Assembly: GCA_910589485.1 (NCBI GenBank)
Contig: CAJUSW010000006.1
Location: forward strand, 124,001 to 188,000
Source: an uncultured Duncaniella sp.
GTDB taxonomy: Bacteria; Bacteroidota; Bacteroidia; Bacteroidales; Muribaculaceae
Direction of reading: 5' to 3'
DNA: 64,000 nucleotides
Made by a program: the position numbers and the translations under genes
Part shown: one piece after another, positions 10,196 through 19,642 of the stretch
Layout: each line of letters starts with the position of its first letter
Numbering within the stretch: position 1 is the stretch's first letter
The notes under the pieces: generated by a model
Seen by the model: only the letters and a program-made list of their open reading frames with translations
Databases searched by the model: none
What the model was told of the DNA's origin: nothing

Positions 10196-10311
10196 TAATT
10201 CCTCCTCACCCGGAGGGGAGGGTAAGTTGAGCCACCCGGCTCGCTACCCTTCTGTTCCGGATGGTAAATTGGTATAGGAAAATCCTGAAGGAACAAAGTT
10301 TTTATCAACCG

Positions 10312-10347
10312 GAATGTCGGGGCCCCGCGCCTCGACATTCTTTTTTT
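10312..10347 (+). terminator. Rho-independent terminator of the lipoprotein-SusC-SusD operon
   Basis: GAATGTCG (10312-10319) pairs with CGACATTC (10333-10340) around a GC-rich loop and is followed at once by seven T. Confidence 0.85.
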
Positions 10348-10355
10348 ACCCGTGC

Positions 10356-10688
10356 AGACCATAGATCAATATTATGGGTGTTGACCAGATATAGACCAGA
10401 GGTCCAGAGATCAATATATTTGCGAGGCGTTATGATGTCCCATGGTAATAGTCCTCAGGTCTACTGCATGAGTTAGACCAGAGGTCCATAGATCAATATT
10501 AGTTGTAGTATTCGGGTGGTGTCCAAAGGCAATAGTTCTTTGGTCCTGTGGTCTAATTCATGGGGTAGCCTGAAGATCCAAGGGACAATTTCGTTGTAGC
10601 GCTATAATGCCTAATATATTGATCTATGGCTCTCTGGTCTATACCTATATCCTTATTTTGCCCTCTGGTCTACACCTCTATGGTCTGA
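10356..10688. repeat. Cluster of direct and inverted copies of a dispersed intergenic motif
   Basis: Direct copies of a motif close to AGACCAGAGGTCCAGAGATC, often followed by AATAT, occur at 10356-10373 (short), 10392-10417 and 10474-10500. Inverted copies occur at about 10541-10556, 10613-10643 and 10661-10687. The copy at 10474-10500 is almost the reverse complement of 10613-10643, so the region could fold as one long hairpin. Related copies appear at 38329, 59935, 59965 and 61049. The 626-base gap between the two operons contains this cluster, two terminators and no convincing ORF. Confidence 0.75.
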
Positions 10689-10713
10689 TTTCGGGAAAGG
10701 GGGTAAATAAAGA

Positions 10714-10745
10714 CCCCGCCATAACCTGTCTCGGTCGGGGCGGGG
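10714..10745 (-). terminator. Candidate terminator of the minus-strand SusC-to-BACON operon
   Basis: CCCCGCC (10714-10720) pairs with GGCGGGG (10739-10745). Read on the minus strand the stem is followed by TCTTTATTT. It lies 77 bases beyond the stop of the BACON lipoprotein gene. Confidence 0.55.
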
Positions 10746-10821
10746 CAAACCAATCGTAAGGTTTATCGCTGTATTAAAAAAGCATAAGCATTGCGATTTG
10801 ATTATATATAGAAGAGTGTGA

Positions 10822-12033
10822 TCAATAAGCAACTTTCACATTACTGTCATCTTTCAGCACGGAGAGCGATCCTGTCTCAAAGGGCATCAGCTTAGGCATG
10901 GGAGCGGCAGAGCGTGAAGCCGATCTTGCACGGAGCATAGCCGGAGCCACAGCGTGGGGATGCACCTTCTGGAGGAAAGGATAAGGCATGTTCAGGATTG
11001 ATCCCTGTCGGTTGCCACTTCCCGCAGGAAGAGATGAGAATGCCTCAAGTCTCAGAGCCTTGGAAACATAGCTACCCCATGAACCATTATCCTCAAAATC
11101 AGCCTCAAGGATGCAATAAGCATCCGTGTCATCATCGAAATAGTTGAATTTAGCGGTCATTGATGCTGCAGTCGACCATGTGAGATATCCTTCATCGGTA
11201 TCCCACAGCACAGTGTGGATATACATTCCCTGGTAATCACCTATATAGCTTCCGGCAGCCATTGTCAATGAGACTTCCTTGGGGTCGAAAGTGACAGGAA
11301 TAGTGAAATTGAGATCGGGAATCTTGATCCAGTAGGATGAACCTGTGCGTCCCAATACGGCATCGAAATAACTAATTCGGCCTGTAGAACTATCTACAAA
11401 GGCGAAAGCGTATCCGTCGCCTGCGATATCCTGGTCATAATCAACCTGAGTTACAGGAACTGACCCTTCAAAATCTTCGGCCTTGTAGGTAACGGTGCCA
11501 TAGCGGAAATGTCCTGAGGTATTGGCATCGACATTCACCGTGAGTTTGCCATCGTTAAGAGAGGCTTTGATCCAATCCACATTAGAACTTACTGTGATGG
11601 GAAGATTGGTCTTGATGTCGTAGGTGTATGTTGCGGCATCGTTTGACGCATTCACAACTGAGGTCACGCCTCCGAGGTCGAATATAATGCCGGCCTGTAT
11701 GATTGCTATCTGAGCTTTGGCCTCGCCTGACATGATGGTGAGCATGGCTGAGCGTCCGTTGAGCGAGCTGTTCTGATTCACGTTGACAGTGACGGTGTTG
11801 CCATCGGCTGTCGCATTGATCCATTCAGCTTCGGCAGGGATCTCCACGGTGACCGGACCCTTGGCATCCACCACAATAGTTCCGGTAGCCGCTCCTGCCT
11901 GGAACGAGGTCTCACGGCTGAGGATCGTCAGAGAAGTGGCCGGGGCGAATACTTCGTCATCATCGTTGTCACATGCTGTGAACGCAGTGCTGAGAAGTGC
12001 GGCCGTCAGTAATATGCTATATATGCGTTTCAT
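10822..12033 (-). CDS. BACON-domain lipoprotein
   Basis: 403 residues. The signal peptide ends in FTAC (Cys21), followed by DNDDDE, an acidic run typical of surface-exposed lipoproteins. Residues ~35-115 and ~125-205 are two BACON-type Ig-fold repeats, each with the SSNVDWIKAS/AEAEWINAT strand and a conserved Trp. The C-terminal half is unassigned beta-rich sequence ending in a basic, Ala/Pro-rich stretch. BACON domains are linked to glycan or protein binding at the surface of Bacteroidetes. It is the last gene of the five-gene operon that starts at 19286; spacing to the DUF4302 gene is 15 bases, so co-transcription is likely. Confidence 0.85.
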   Translation of the reverse strand: MKRIYSILLTAALLSTAFTACDNDDDEVFAPATSLTILSRETSFQAGAATGTIVVDAKGPVTVEIPAEAEWINATADGNTVTVNVNQNSSLNGRSAMLTIMSGEAKAQIAIIQAGIIFDLGGVTSVVNASNDAATYTYDIKTNLPITVSSNVDWIKASLNDGKLTVNVDANTSGHFRYGTVTYKAEDFEGSVPVTQVDYDQDIAGDGYAFAFVDSSTGRISYFDAVLGRTGSSYWIKIPDLNFTIPVTFDPKEVSLTMAAGSYIGDYQGMYIHTVLWDTDEGYLTWSTAASMTAKFNYFDDDTDAYCILEADFEDNGSWGSYVSKALRLEAFSSLPAGSGNRQGSILNMPYPFLQKVHPHAVAPAMLRARSASRSAAPMPKLMPFETGSLSVLKDDSNVKVAY

Positions 12034-12048
12034 CTTAGAATCAAGTTA

Positions 12049-13350
12049 TTACTGTTTTACAATGTTGGATATGTACACTATCTGGGGAGAGCCGTTCACA
12101 TACCATTTGGAATCGTTTACCTGTCCGTATGGAGTTCCTCCGGGGGTTCCGGTAAAGTAGAATAGAATGAAGGAGGTGATATTTAATGACGGATTATTGT
12201 TGGATATGAAATTGTATGTGCCGGGATTCTCAGGATCTTTTACAATGAACATGCCTACAGTGGTATCCCATGTATGAGAGCCGGATCCGATTTCCGGATC
12301 AAGAGCCCATGCATCTAACCATATCAACTTTTCACCGTCGGTAGCTACCTGCTGTGAGCATATCTCGAGATAGCCGGTGGTCTTGTCATAAGTTGCGATA
12401 ACATCAAAATTGGAATTGAATCCCTTGATGATATAACGGTTGTTGGCCTTGTCGGGAACAAATGTAAGAGTGATTTTACGGCGGTTGCTATTATAGTTGA
12501 ATGTATAGGTGCCTTCGAATTCATCAAAGAAGCTGTAATCCTCGGCGATCTCTCCCGACATGGTAAGGGCATTGCCCGACGAATCGGTACCGGTGTAGGT
12601 GAGAGTATTCGCATCGAACGACAGTTCCGAGATGCTTGATCCGTTGATGGTGACCGGAGACAGGAATCGGATACCTGTGGCAGTGGGAAGATAAAACTCT
12701 CCGCTGGCATCACTTTCGCCCCAGGAGAATTCCATGTAACGAGCGTTGAGATCTATGTCGCATTTGATATCGGTTGAGCCTACAGTGCCGGTTGCACTTG
12801 TGAGGAAGAAGTTCTCATCCATCTGGGCAGCCGAGGTGATGTATTCATCGGGATCCTGGGTGAGAGGACGCATATACATGGTGTTGCCCGTGCGGTTGCC
12901 ACGGAGAGTTACAAGCTCGGGGGTGGCCTCCATGATCATGAACTCGAAATCGCCGTCATAAGCCTGGTAGTGGTTGTTGCCGGGAGTGGCGAAATAGTGC
13001 ATGAGCGTGTTGTAAGTGTCAAACGACAGTATGGGACCGTTATCGTCGGTGAGTTTGTACATACTCTTCTCGAAACTGCCCGGAGCGAGCTCGCAACCCA
13101 CGGTCACATCATTGTGATCGAATTTTACGGTGTAGATGAATCCTCCATATGACATGTTTCGGTCAGGGATATAGTCGAAAGCCCATCCGTACTCAGCCCC
13201 GGTAAGCACCTCTTTGGCATGGTCGAGGGTTTTCTGCATACGTATTGATGAGGTGTCCTCAAATACGTCCTCCTGATTCTTAAGGCAGGACTGCAGCATT
13301 GCAGTGGAGAATGCAAGCAGTGAGACTATGAATATTTTATGTAAACGCAT
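12049..13350 (-). CDS. DUF4302-type lipoprotein
   Basis: 433 residues with a lipobox LQSC (Cys22). The segment after the signal peptide (an EDVFEDTSS-like start, then a helix beginning RMQKTL and the words GAEYGWAFDY) is characteristic of the DUF4302 family, whose members occur in SusC/SusD operons with a zinc metallohydrolase. The remainder is beta-strand-rich with repeated 'LTYTGTDSSG' and 'TYTFNYNSN' patterns resembling a lipocalin-like or beta-sandwich binding domain. Molecular function is unknown. It lies 24 bases downstream of the metallohydrolase gene and 15 bases upstream of the BACON gene. Confidence 0.85.
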   Translation of the reverse strand: MRLHKIFIVSLLAFSTAMLQSCLKNQEDVFEDTSSIRMQKTLDHAKEVLTGAEYGWAFDYIPDRNMSYGGFIYTVKFDHNDVTVGCELAPGSFEKSMYKLTDDNGPILSFDTYNTLMHYFATPGNNHYQAYDGDFEFMIMEATPELVTLRGNRTGNTMYMRPLTQDPDEYITSAAQMDENFFLTSATGTVGSTDIKCDIDLNARYMEFSWGESDASGEFYLPTATGIRFLSPVTINGSSISELSFDANTLTYTGTDSSGNALTMSGEIAEDYSFFDEFEGTYTFNYNSNRRKITLTFVPDKANNRYIIKGFNSNFDVIATYDKTTGYLEICSQQVATDGEKLIWLDAWALDPEIGSGSHTWDTTVGMFIVKDPENPGTYNFISNNNPSLNITSFILFYFTGTPGGTPYGQVNDSKWYVNGSPQIVYISNIVKQ

Positions 13351-13374
13351 GATTGAATTCTTATAAGGTTAGAA

Positions 13375-14274
13375 TTATACGGAGAGGTCCGAGAGATCGA
13401 TTTTGCCGGCCATGATGTCGTCCTGACGGCGTTGGATAGTGTTGCGCAGTTCATCAATGTCGATGTCGAAGTTGATGAGCATATAGTCACGCACTATATC
13501 GATCTTCTGAAGCAGGGCTGTACGTGATGCTTCGGGGGCGGATTCGAGAGTAGCATCCCAGCTCTCGGCTGTGCTTGTGATATATCCCGAAAGCATCTCG
13601 GCGAAGTCCTCCTGATACGAGTGCTGGGCGTAGGCTGTGATGAAACCGTTCTGCAGATACTCGGTGTTGTAGGGATACTCATTCCACGATCCGGCCACGT
13701 AGCCTGTACCGGTTACGAGCTGGTAGTCGGCAGGGATGGATTTGGTCTGGTTCAGGATGTGGGTGAACTCGTGGTGGATTGTGTGGATGTAATAATGATT
13801 GAGCGATGATACATTCTTGATGTGGGTGGGCAGATAGTTGAGTCCTGTAAGGAAGATCTTGCGTCCGCCCTCGGCAGTACCGAGAATGAATGTATTATTG
13901 TTGTTCCACTCCCATTCACCGGTGGAATAGAACATCTTGGGGAAGTAACGGCAGGTGAAGTCGGTGCCGGCTACTTCGTTGTAAGTCTCGATACAGAGGT
14001 ACTTCACGAGATGGGCCATGGTGATGGCATCCTCGTAGCGGGCGGGGACAAGATAGTAGTTGAAGTCGCCCTGGATATCCTCATAGCGATACTTGAAGTC
14101 GATATTGTAAGGCTCGTTGTAGTTGGCCCTGAGCCAGCGGTCAAAATCATTAAGCTCGGTGTTGCCTGTCGTGATGACCGAGTAGGAGGTATCGGGCTCG
14201 TCATCGGAGCAGGCGGTGAATGCCATGGCCGAAACGGCGAGCATCATGAGGCCGAATATATGGGTTGTTTTCAT
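13375..14274 (-). CDS. Substrate import-associated zinc metallohydrolase-type lipoprotein
   Basis: 299 residues. Lipobox FTAC (Cys22) followed by SDDE. The zinc-binding motif HEFTH is at residues 168-172, preceded by an aromatic-rich helix (HYYIHTIH); a downstream Glu in the 'YQEDFAEMLSGYI' helix is a candidate third ligand. This combination matches a family of putative Zn-dependent hydrolases found in SusC/SusD operons. A protease role, trimming peptides for import through the adjacent transporter, is plausible but inferred. It sits 55 bases downstream of the SusD gene and is followed closely by DUF4302. Confidence 0.88.
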   Translation of the reverse strand: MKTTHIFGLMMLAVSAMAFTACSDDEPDTSYSVITTGNTELNDFDRWLRANYNEPYNIDFKYRYEDIQGDFNYYLVPARYEDAITMAHLVKYLCIETYNEVAGTDFTCRYFPKMFYSTGEWEWNNNNTFILGTAEGGRKIFLTGLNYLPTHIKNVSSLNHYYIHTIHHEFTHILNQTKSIPADYQLVTGTGYVAGSWNEYPYNTEYLQNGFITAYAQHSYQEDFAEMLSGYITSTAESWDATLESAPEASRTALLQKIDIVRDYMLINFDIDIDELRNTIQRRQDDIMAGKIDLSDLSV

Positions 14275-14329
14275 TATATATAATCGATAGTGATGGATGA
14301 ATATATGTTATGGTTCACATCATATACTG

Positions 14330-15925
14330 TTAGTCTTCCTTGCGGGGATTGCCCTGGAGTCCGGCATCACGCACTTTTTGCGGTATCTGTATCGCGCGAC
14401 GCAGGTCGTCTTTGCTGAGGAAATCGGTCTTTTTCTCCGGCTCTCCGGCTGAATTGAGCAGTCGGCGGGGAATCTCGATTCCGTAACGCTTGATGTCAAA
14501 CCATCTCAAACCCTGATGCATGGTCTCCAGACGGCGGAAACCGAGCATACATTGAAGCATACATTCCTGAGTGGTGCCTTCGCCATCGATGGCAAACGAG
14601 GGATTGAGGTGCTTCTTGATGGTCGAGGACATGCCTGTAGGATCGTCATAGCAATACTCCTTGCCTTTGTAGAAGGTTGTAATCTCCTCGGGGGTAAGTA
14701 CCTTGGTACTGCTGGTGAAGTTCTGCATCCATGTGGTGAGATCGGCGGCGGCCTTGTCGTATTCGCGGAGCATTATATATGCCTCGGCACGGTTAAGGAG
14801 TGTCTCATCAGTGGTGAGAATCGGCATCACTGTGCGGTAGTATCCGATTCCGGCTACTATGTCAGTGTATTCCATGAGATAAGGATATTTCCAGAATATC
14901 GTTCTCATGATATTGGTGCCGGGATATACTCGCGGACCATTGTAGATGAGCGACGGACCTCCCCATATATTGGCGGCCTGCATATCCTCGTTCTGAGCCA
15001 GGTACTTGCCGTGATGGATACGGTTGTTGGTCTTATAGTCACCGAATGTCAATCCGAGTGAGGAGTAAGCTGTTATGAGAAGAAGATTGGCATTGGACGA
15101 CGGATTGATGTACTCGTTGCAGATTGCATCGGTTGTCTGGGCCATGAGTGATATGCCAAGATTGTCACGGAGCATGCTCTTAGGCTGGGAACCAAGGCAT
15201 TTGCCGGCCGCATCCACGGCTTTCTGCCACTGCTCGGTGTAGAGATAGTAGCGGGTGGCGAATGCCCAGGCGGCGCGCTGGTTGAAGTGATATTTGGGTA
15301 CATCGTAGTAGGAATCTCCTACGCGCTGGAGTCCCTCGATGAGGTCGGCTTCGATCTCGGCATAGAAATCGGCGAGGTTGCCACGGGTGTACTCGGGTTT
15401 CAGAGTTGTCTCGGCATGAGTCATGTAGGGGAGTCCGAGGTCACTGGCCGCATTCTGTGTCCAGTGCTTGCAGAATATCTGGGCAAGCATGAAATGGTTG
15501 TAGGCACGGCACATGAGCGCTTCGCCTTTCAATTCCGACAGCATCTGGGACGCATCGGCTCCGCCTGCCTCCTCAATGGCCAATAGGGCCTGGTTGGCAT
15601 TGGCGATACCACTGTAGCAGGTTTCCCAAAAATGTTCGGCCGATTCATTGTCACTCTCGATCTCATCTTTCCACGCATAGGTGTCCTCGAGCCAATAGGT
15701 GGTGAAGGATACCGACGGGCCGGCATCGTCCATATTGTCGCTCGAAAGTTCGGCCAGGTATGCGTAGTCAGATTCAGGATATGCCGAGACGAGAATGTTC
15801 TTTATCTTTTCGGTACTGTCGAGGGTTGCACGGTTGTCGGGCATGGTGTCCAGAAAATCGTCGCAACTTGTGAGTGCTAAGGCCGATAGGGCCAGCGCAA
15901 ATGACGGTAATATATATTGTTTCAT
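14330..15925 (-). CDS. SusD/RagB-family lipoprotein
   Basis: 531 residues, the usual SusD length. Lipobox LTSC (Cys21), then DDFLDTMPD as in most SusD proteins. The helical core contains LKGEALMCRAYNHFMLAQIF, and the C-terminal part holds 'GFRRLETMHQGLRWFDIKRYG', the conserved SusD closing signature, and IQIPQKV. It partners the SusC encoded 28 bases upstream. Given the zinc metallohydrolase in the same operon, a peptide cargo in the style of RagAB is possible (inference). Confidence 0.95.
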   Translation of the reverse strand: MKQYILPSFALALSALALTSCDDFLDTMPDNRATLDSTEKIKNILVSAYPESDYAYLAELSSDNMDDAGPSVSFTTYWLEDTYAWKDEIESDNESAEHFWETCYSGIANANQALLAIEEAGGADASQMLSELKGEALMCRAYNHFMLAQIFCKHWTQNAASDLGLPYMTHAETTLKPEYTRGNLADFYAEIEADLIEGLQRVGDSYYDVPKYHFNQRAAWAFATRYYLYTEQWQKAVDAAGKCLGSQPKSMLRDNLGISLMAQTTDAICNEYINPSSNANLLLITAYSSLGLTFGDYKTNNRIHHGKYLAQNEDMQAANIWGGPSLIYNGPRVYPGTNIMRTIFWKYPYLMEYTDIVAGIGYYRTVMPILTTDETLLNRAEAYIMLREYDKAAADLTTWMQNFTSSTKVLTPEEITTFYKGKEYCYDDPTGMSSTIKKHLNPSFAIDGEGTTQECMLQCMLGFRRLETMHQGLRWFDIKRYGIEIPRRLLNSAGEPEKKTDFLSKDDLRRAIQIPQKVRDAGLQGNPRKED

Positions 15926-15953
15926 CGATTGAAATCTTTAAAATGAGGTGGGA

Positions 15954-18900
15954 TTAGAAGCCTACGTTGACGGTGAGTGTGAACTGCTTGGGGGTAGGAG
16001 CGGCCACACCGCCGGTGTTGAAGAACTCGGGATCCTGACCGTTGAGTTTCTTATCTGCGTAGATGAGGAAGAGGTTGGTGGCCTGGAGCTTCATCTGGGC
16101 ATTGGCGATGCGCAGAGCGTTGGTGACCTTCTGCGGGAACTGGTAGGCTACCGAAATCTCCTTCATGCGTATGAAGTCGCCCTTGGCAATGCGGGCATCG
16201 GAGTAGTTGTAGGCGTTGTAGGCACGGTCCAGGTGGCTGTCGTTCTGGTTCTGACGCTTGGACGAGATGACAGGGATATTGGTGACTTTCTCGTCGCCGG
16301 GCACGGTCCAACGGTTGATGAATTCCTTGGGATGGGCTGTGAGGTCGGTGTACTCATCCTTGAATACGGGGTCGAGACGTATCACATTACCGAACGAGTA
16401 GGTGAGATACACGTTGAGGGTCACATTCTTGTAGCGGAATATATTGCCGAGTGAGCCTACATCGGTGGGATCAACGCTTCCCTCGTATTTGAGAAAATTC
16501 ATCCTCTCGGGGTCGGACGACTGGAAGTTGATGCCGGTGGTGGTGATATTGCCATCCTGGTCGAGGAATGTGGGGAGACCTTCCTCATTCAGTCCCATGA
16601 AGGGGATGGAGAAGAGCGAACGCACGGGATAGCCCTGCTGTGCGAAACCGTTGCCCGACACGAGGTCAATGATGCGCTTGGTGGTATTGAGGTCCGTGAC
16701 CTTGTTTTTACTGTGGGAGTAAATGAGATTGGTGGTCCAGCTGAAATCGCGGGTGTCGATGTTCTTGGTGGTTATCGAGAGTTCCACACCGTGGGAACGC
16801 ATGGATGCGATGTTGCCGTATTTCGATACCTGTCCGCCGATACCCTGTGTATTGGCTATACCGATGAGGTCGAAGTTGTTACGGCGGTACCAGTCAAACT
16901 CCAGGTTGATGCGGTTGTTGATGAATCCGGTAGAGAGGCCGAGGTTCACCTCATGCTTCTTCTCATAGGTGAGTTCCTCGTTGGCGAGCTCGGACACGTA
17001 GAGCGAGCTTTCGGTAACGCTGGCTGATGGACGCCACGGATTAGTGGCCTTGATGATGGCGAATGCGTTGCTTACCGAAGGACGGTCACCGGTGAGGGAG
17101 TAGGATGCCTTGAGGGTGAGGTGGCTCCATGTGGGGTTGAGGTCGCGGAACCATGATTCCTCGTGCATGTTCCATGAACCTGACACGTTCCATGTGGGGA
17201 GCCAGCGTGACGAGCGGCTCTTGCCGAGCGAGTTGGTACCCTCATAGCGGAGAGTTCCGTTGAGGTTGTATTTGCCCTTGTAGGAATAGGTGGCGTTGCC
17301 GAAGAAGGCTACGCTGCGTTCGCGGTTGTTGGTGAGGGTATAGTAGTCGGTATTTTCCTCTTTACCACGTTTGAACACCTGGTAGGCATAGTTGGCTACT
17401 TCACCCATGTTGTACTGCATGCCCCAGCCACGGAACCATGTGGAGTGGCGGTCAACTGCATTGGTCTCCATACCGGCATATACATTCACGATGTGGTCCT
17501 CGGCGAATACATCGTTGTATCGGGCGGCGGCACGCATGTCCCACTTGAACATGTCGCGGTCAGTGCGCTCGTAGATACCACCATTGGGGAGAACGGTGAT
17601 GGGGAGTGCATAGATGTTGTCGGGATCGGTGTACAGGAGCGGGTTCTTGTCACGGATGGTCGATGTGGGCATGGCGCGGTAAGCCTGGGCCTGGTTGGAA
17701 TCATCGAGGATGAAGTGCTCCTGGCGGGTGGCGGTGCTCTGCATGCCGGCAAGAAGTGACAGCTCGATCTTGCGGATGGGCTTGTAGGTGAGTACGCCGG
17801 TGAGGCGGAAATCGTTCACGCCGAGCTTCATGTAGTTCTGGTTGAGCTCGTGGAGAATGTTGAAGGGGGCGTAGCTACGGGTATAGAATTCGGTGGGGTC
17901 GAGTGTACGCGAGGTGTTCATCGAGTAGGAGTAGGGGTTGATGTCGAAGTCGCGCTTCACTTCGCCCGACACGGGGTCGATCTCGCTACCGAGCGTTCCG
18001 GGAGCTTTCTGCTTACGGAACGATGCGTTGGAGATGAGGTTGAACGAAATCTTATCGGAGATATTGAATGTGGAGTTGAGGTTGGCAGTGTAACGCTGCA
18101 CGTTGCTCTGCTTGTACCATCCCGGATCGTTCATGACTGAGGCCGATACATAGTGCTGGGCCTTTTCGGTACCGGAGGAAAGGCTGATGGAGTGAGTCTG
18201 CATCACTGAGTTGGAGAACAGCTGGTCAAACCAGTCGGTGTTGCGGTACTCAGCTGCGCGGAGGTAACCGGCGAGGGCCTCGGGAGTATTAGGCAGTCCG
18301 AATTGTCCCGATGATTCGTTGTACTCGGTGATGAGCTGATACATCTTGCCATACACACCGCTCGATGAAGCGTTGGCGATCTCAGCATAGTTGAGATAGC
18401 CTTTCTTGGCAAGTTCCTGATATATGCTCATCTGGTCCTGCGAGTTCATGATGTTGAAGTCGCGGTAGCTGGGCTTGAGGCGCATGGTGAATTCGCCGGT
18501 GTAGCTGATGGCGTTGCGTCCTACCTTGCCTTTCTTGGTGGTCACAACGATCACACCTGCCATAGCGCGTGCACCATATATAGATGTGGCCGAGCCGTCC
18601 TTGAGGATGTCGAAGCTCTCGATGTCGTCGGCGTTGAGGCCGGCGATGGCCGATGATATGAGGGTCTCGGCGTTACCTGACGAGAGGTCGTCGGCCGAAA
18701 CGTTCATCACGTCCTCCATGATCACACCGTCCACAACCCACAGGGGCTTGGAGCTACCGAAGATTGATGTGGCACCGCGCACACGGATCTTGGGGGCGGT
18801 ACCGAATGTTCCGGATACGTTCTGCACCGACACGCCGGCTGCGCGGCCCTCGAGGCTGCGGCTGATGTCGGCCATACCGCTGATGCGGGCATCCTGGGCG

Positions 18901-19286
18901 TCGATCTTGGTGGCGGCTCCGGTGAAGAGTCGTTTGTCCATCTTGTGCATACCTGTGACCACTACCTCCTCAAGCTGTTCGGTGTTGGACTGGAGTTTGA
19001 TGGTCATTTTGCCGGGCTGGATGGGTACCTCGGCGGTCTTCATGCCTATATAGCTCACAACGAGAGTCTTGGCACTGGAGGGAAGATTGGTGATGGTGAA
19101 TTGTCCATCGAGATCGGTGGCTGTGCCGGTCTTTGATCCTTTCACCATAACACTGGCCCCGACGATGGGCTCATCATCGTCGACTGACAATACAACACCG
19201 CTTATCCCCCCCTTAATAGTCTGGGCGATAATTAGTTGGGTGCTGCATAGCATCAGGACTAAAAGCATTAATAAACTTTTCCTCAT
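15954..19286 (-). CDS. SusC/RagA-family TonB-linked outer membrane transporter
   Basis: 1110 residues. Signal peptide (residues 1-~21, ending IIAQ), a carboxypeptidase-regulatory-like domain (~28-105; ISGVVL, PIVGASVMVKG, VVSYIGMKT), the EEVVVTGMHK plug opener, a plug with LKDGSATSIYGARAMAGVI, and a barrel with an aromatic C-terminus (LTVNVGF). First gene of the operon SusC-SusD-Zn metallohydrolase-DUF4302-BACON. A strong promoter lies about 80 bases upstream of the start. It differs clearly in sequence from the other two SusC proteins of the window, so these are not recent duplicates. Confidence 0.96.
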   Translation of the reverse strand: MRKSLLMLLVLMLCSTQLIIAQTIKGGISGVVLSVDDDEPIVGASVMVKGSKTGTATDLDGQFTITNLPSSAKTLVVSYIGMKTAEVPIQPGKMTIKLQSNTEQLEEVVVTGMHKMDKRLFTGAATKIDAQDARISGMADISRSLEGRAAGVSVQNVSGTFGTAPKIRVRGATSIFGSSKPLWVVDGVIMEDVMNVSADDLSSGNAETLISSAIAGLNADDIESFDILKDGSATSIYGARAMAGVIVVTTKKGKVGRNAISYTGEFTMRLKPSYRDFNIMNSQDQMSIYQELAKKGYLNYAEIANASSSGVYGKMYQLITEYNESSGQFGLPNTPEALAGYLRAAEYRNTDWFDQLFSNSVMQTHSISLSSGTEKAQHYVSASVMNDPGWYKQSNVQRYTANLNSTFNISDKISFNLISNASFRKQKAPGTLGSEIDPVSGEVKRDFDINPYSYSMNTSRTLDPTEFYTRSYAPFNILHELNQNYMKLGVNDFRLTGVLTYKPIRKIELSLLAGMQSTATRQEHFILDDSNQAQAYRAMPTSTIRDKNPLLYTDPDNIYALPITVLPNGGIYERTDRDMFKWDMRAAARYNDVFAEDHIVNVYAGMETNAVDRHSTWFRGWGMQYNMGEVANYAYQVFKRGKEENTDYYTLTNNRERSVAFFGNATYSYKGKYNLNGTLRYEGTNSLGKSRSSRWLPTWNVSGSWNMHEESWFRDLNPTWSHLTLKASYSLTGDRPSVSNAFAIIKATNPWRPSASVTESSLYVSELANEELTYEKKHEVNLGLSTGFINNRINLEFDWYRRNNFDLIGIANTQGIGGQVSKYGNIASMRSHGVELSITTKNIDTRDFSWTTNLIYSHSKNKVTDLNTTKRIIDLVSGNGFAQQGYPVRSLFSIPFMGLNEEGLPTFLDQDGNITTTGINFQSSDPERMNFLKYEGSVDPTDVGSLGNIFRYKNVTLNVYLTYSFGNVIRLDPVFKDEYTDLTAHPKEFINRWTVPGDEKVTNIPVISSKRQNQNDSHLDRAYNAYNYSDARIAKGDFIRMKEISVAYQFPQKVTNALRIANAQMKLQATNLFLIYADKKLNGQDPEFFNTGGVAAPTPKQFTLTVNVGF

Positions 19287-19367
19287 AATAAAATGATTGA
19301 TATGATAATGGATATGATTGTGTCTCGATAAACAGCAAAAAGTTATGCTACGATCGGTTAGATTTCA

Positions 19368-19399
19368 CAAAAGTAGGAATATGTTATTAAAAATACAAA
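19368..19399 (-). promoter_or_regulatory. Promoter of the five-gene SusC operon
   Basis: On the minus strand, -33 TTTG (19396-19399) and -7 TACTTTTG (19368-19375) are separated by exactly 20 bases. The predicted start of transcription is near 19361, leaving a leader of about 75 bases. Confidence 0.8.
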
Positions 19400-19576
19400 T
19401 TTTATGATAATTATTATTTAGAGAGGTTATAAAAATTAAAAAGTGTCAGATGTACAATAATATAGATAATGTGCTGAAACATAGACGTTAAGATGCCGGA
19501 TGCTACCCGAATGAAAGATTTGGATGATTTATGGTATCTATTTGCAAATTTAAGGTGTTTTAATAAGGAAATTTGC

Positions 19577-19584
19577 TACCTTTG
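19577..19584 (+). promoter_or_regulatory. Candidate -7 box for msrA
   Basis: TACCTTTG matches TAnnTTTG. It lies 58 bases upstream of the chosen msrA ATG. The nearest TTTG upstream (19541-19544) is too far for a standard -33 element. Confidence 0.5.
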
Positions 19585-19642
19585 CAAAAATCCATCCTGG
19601 GATGGCTGAAATTTTGACTTGTTTATTTCTAAAATTTACGAT

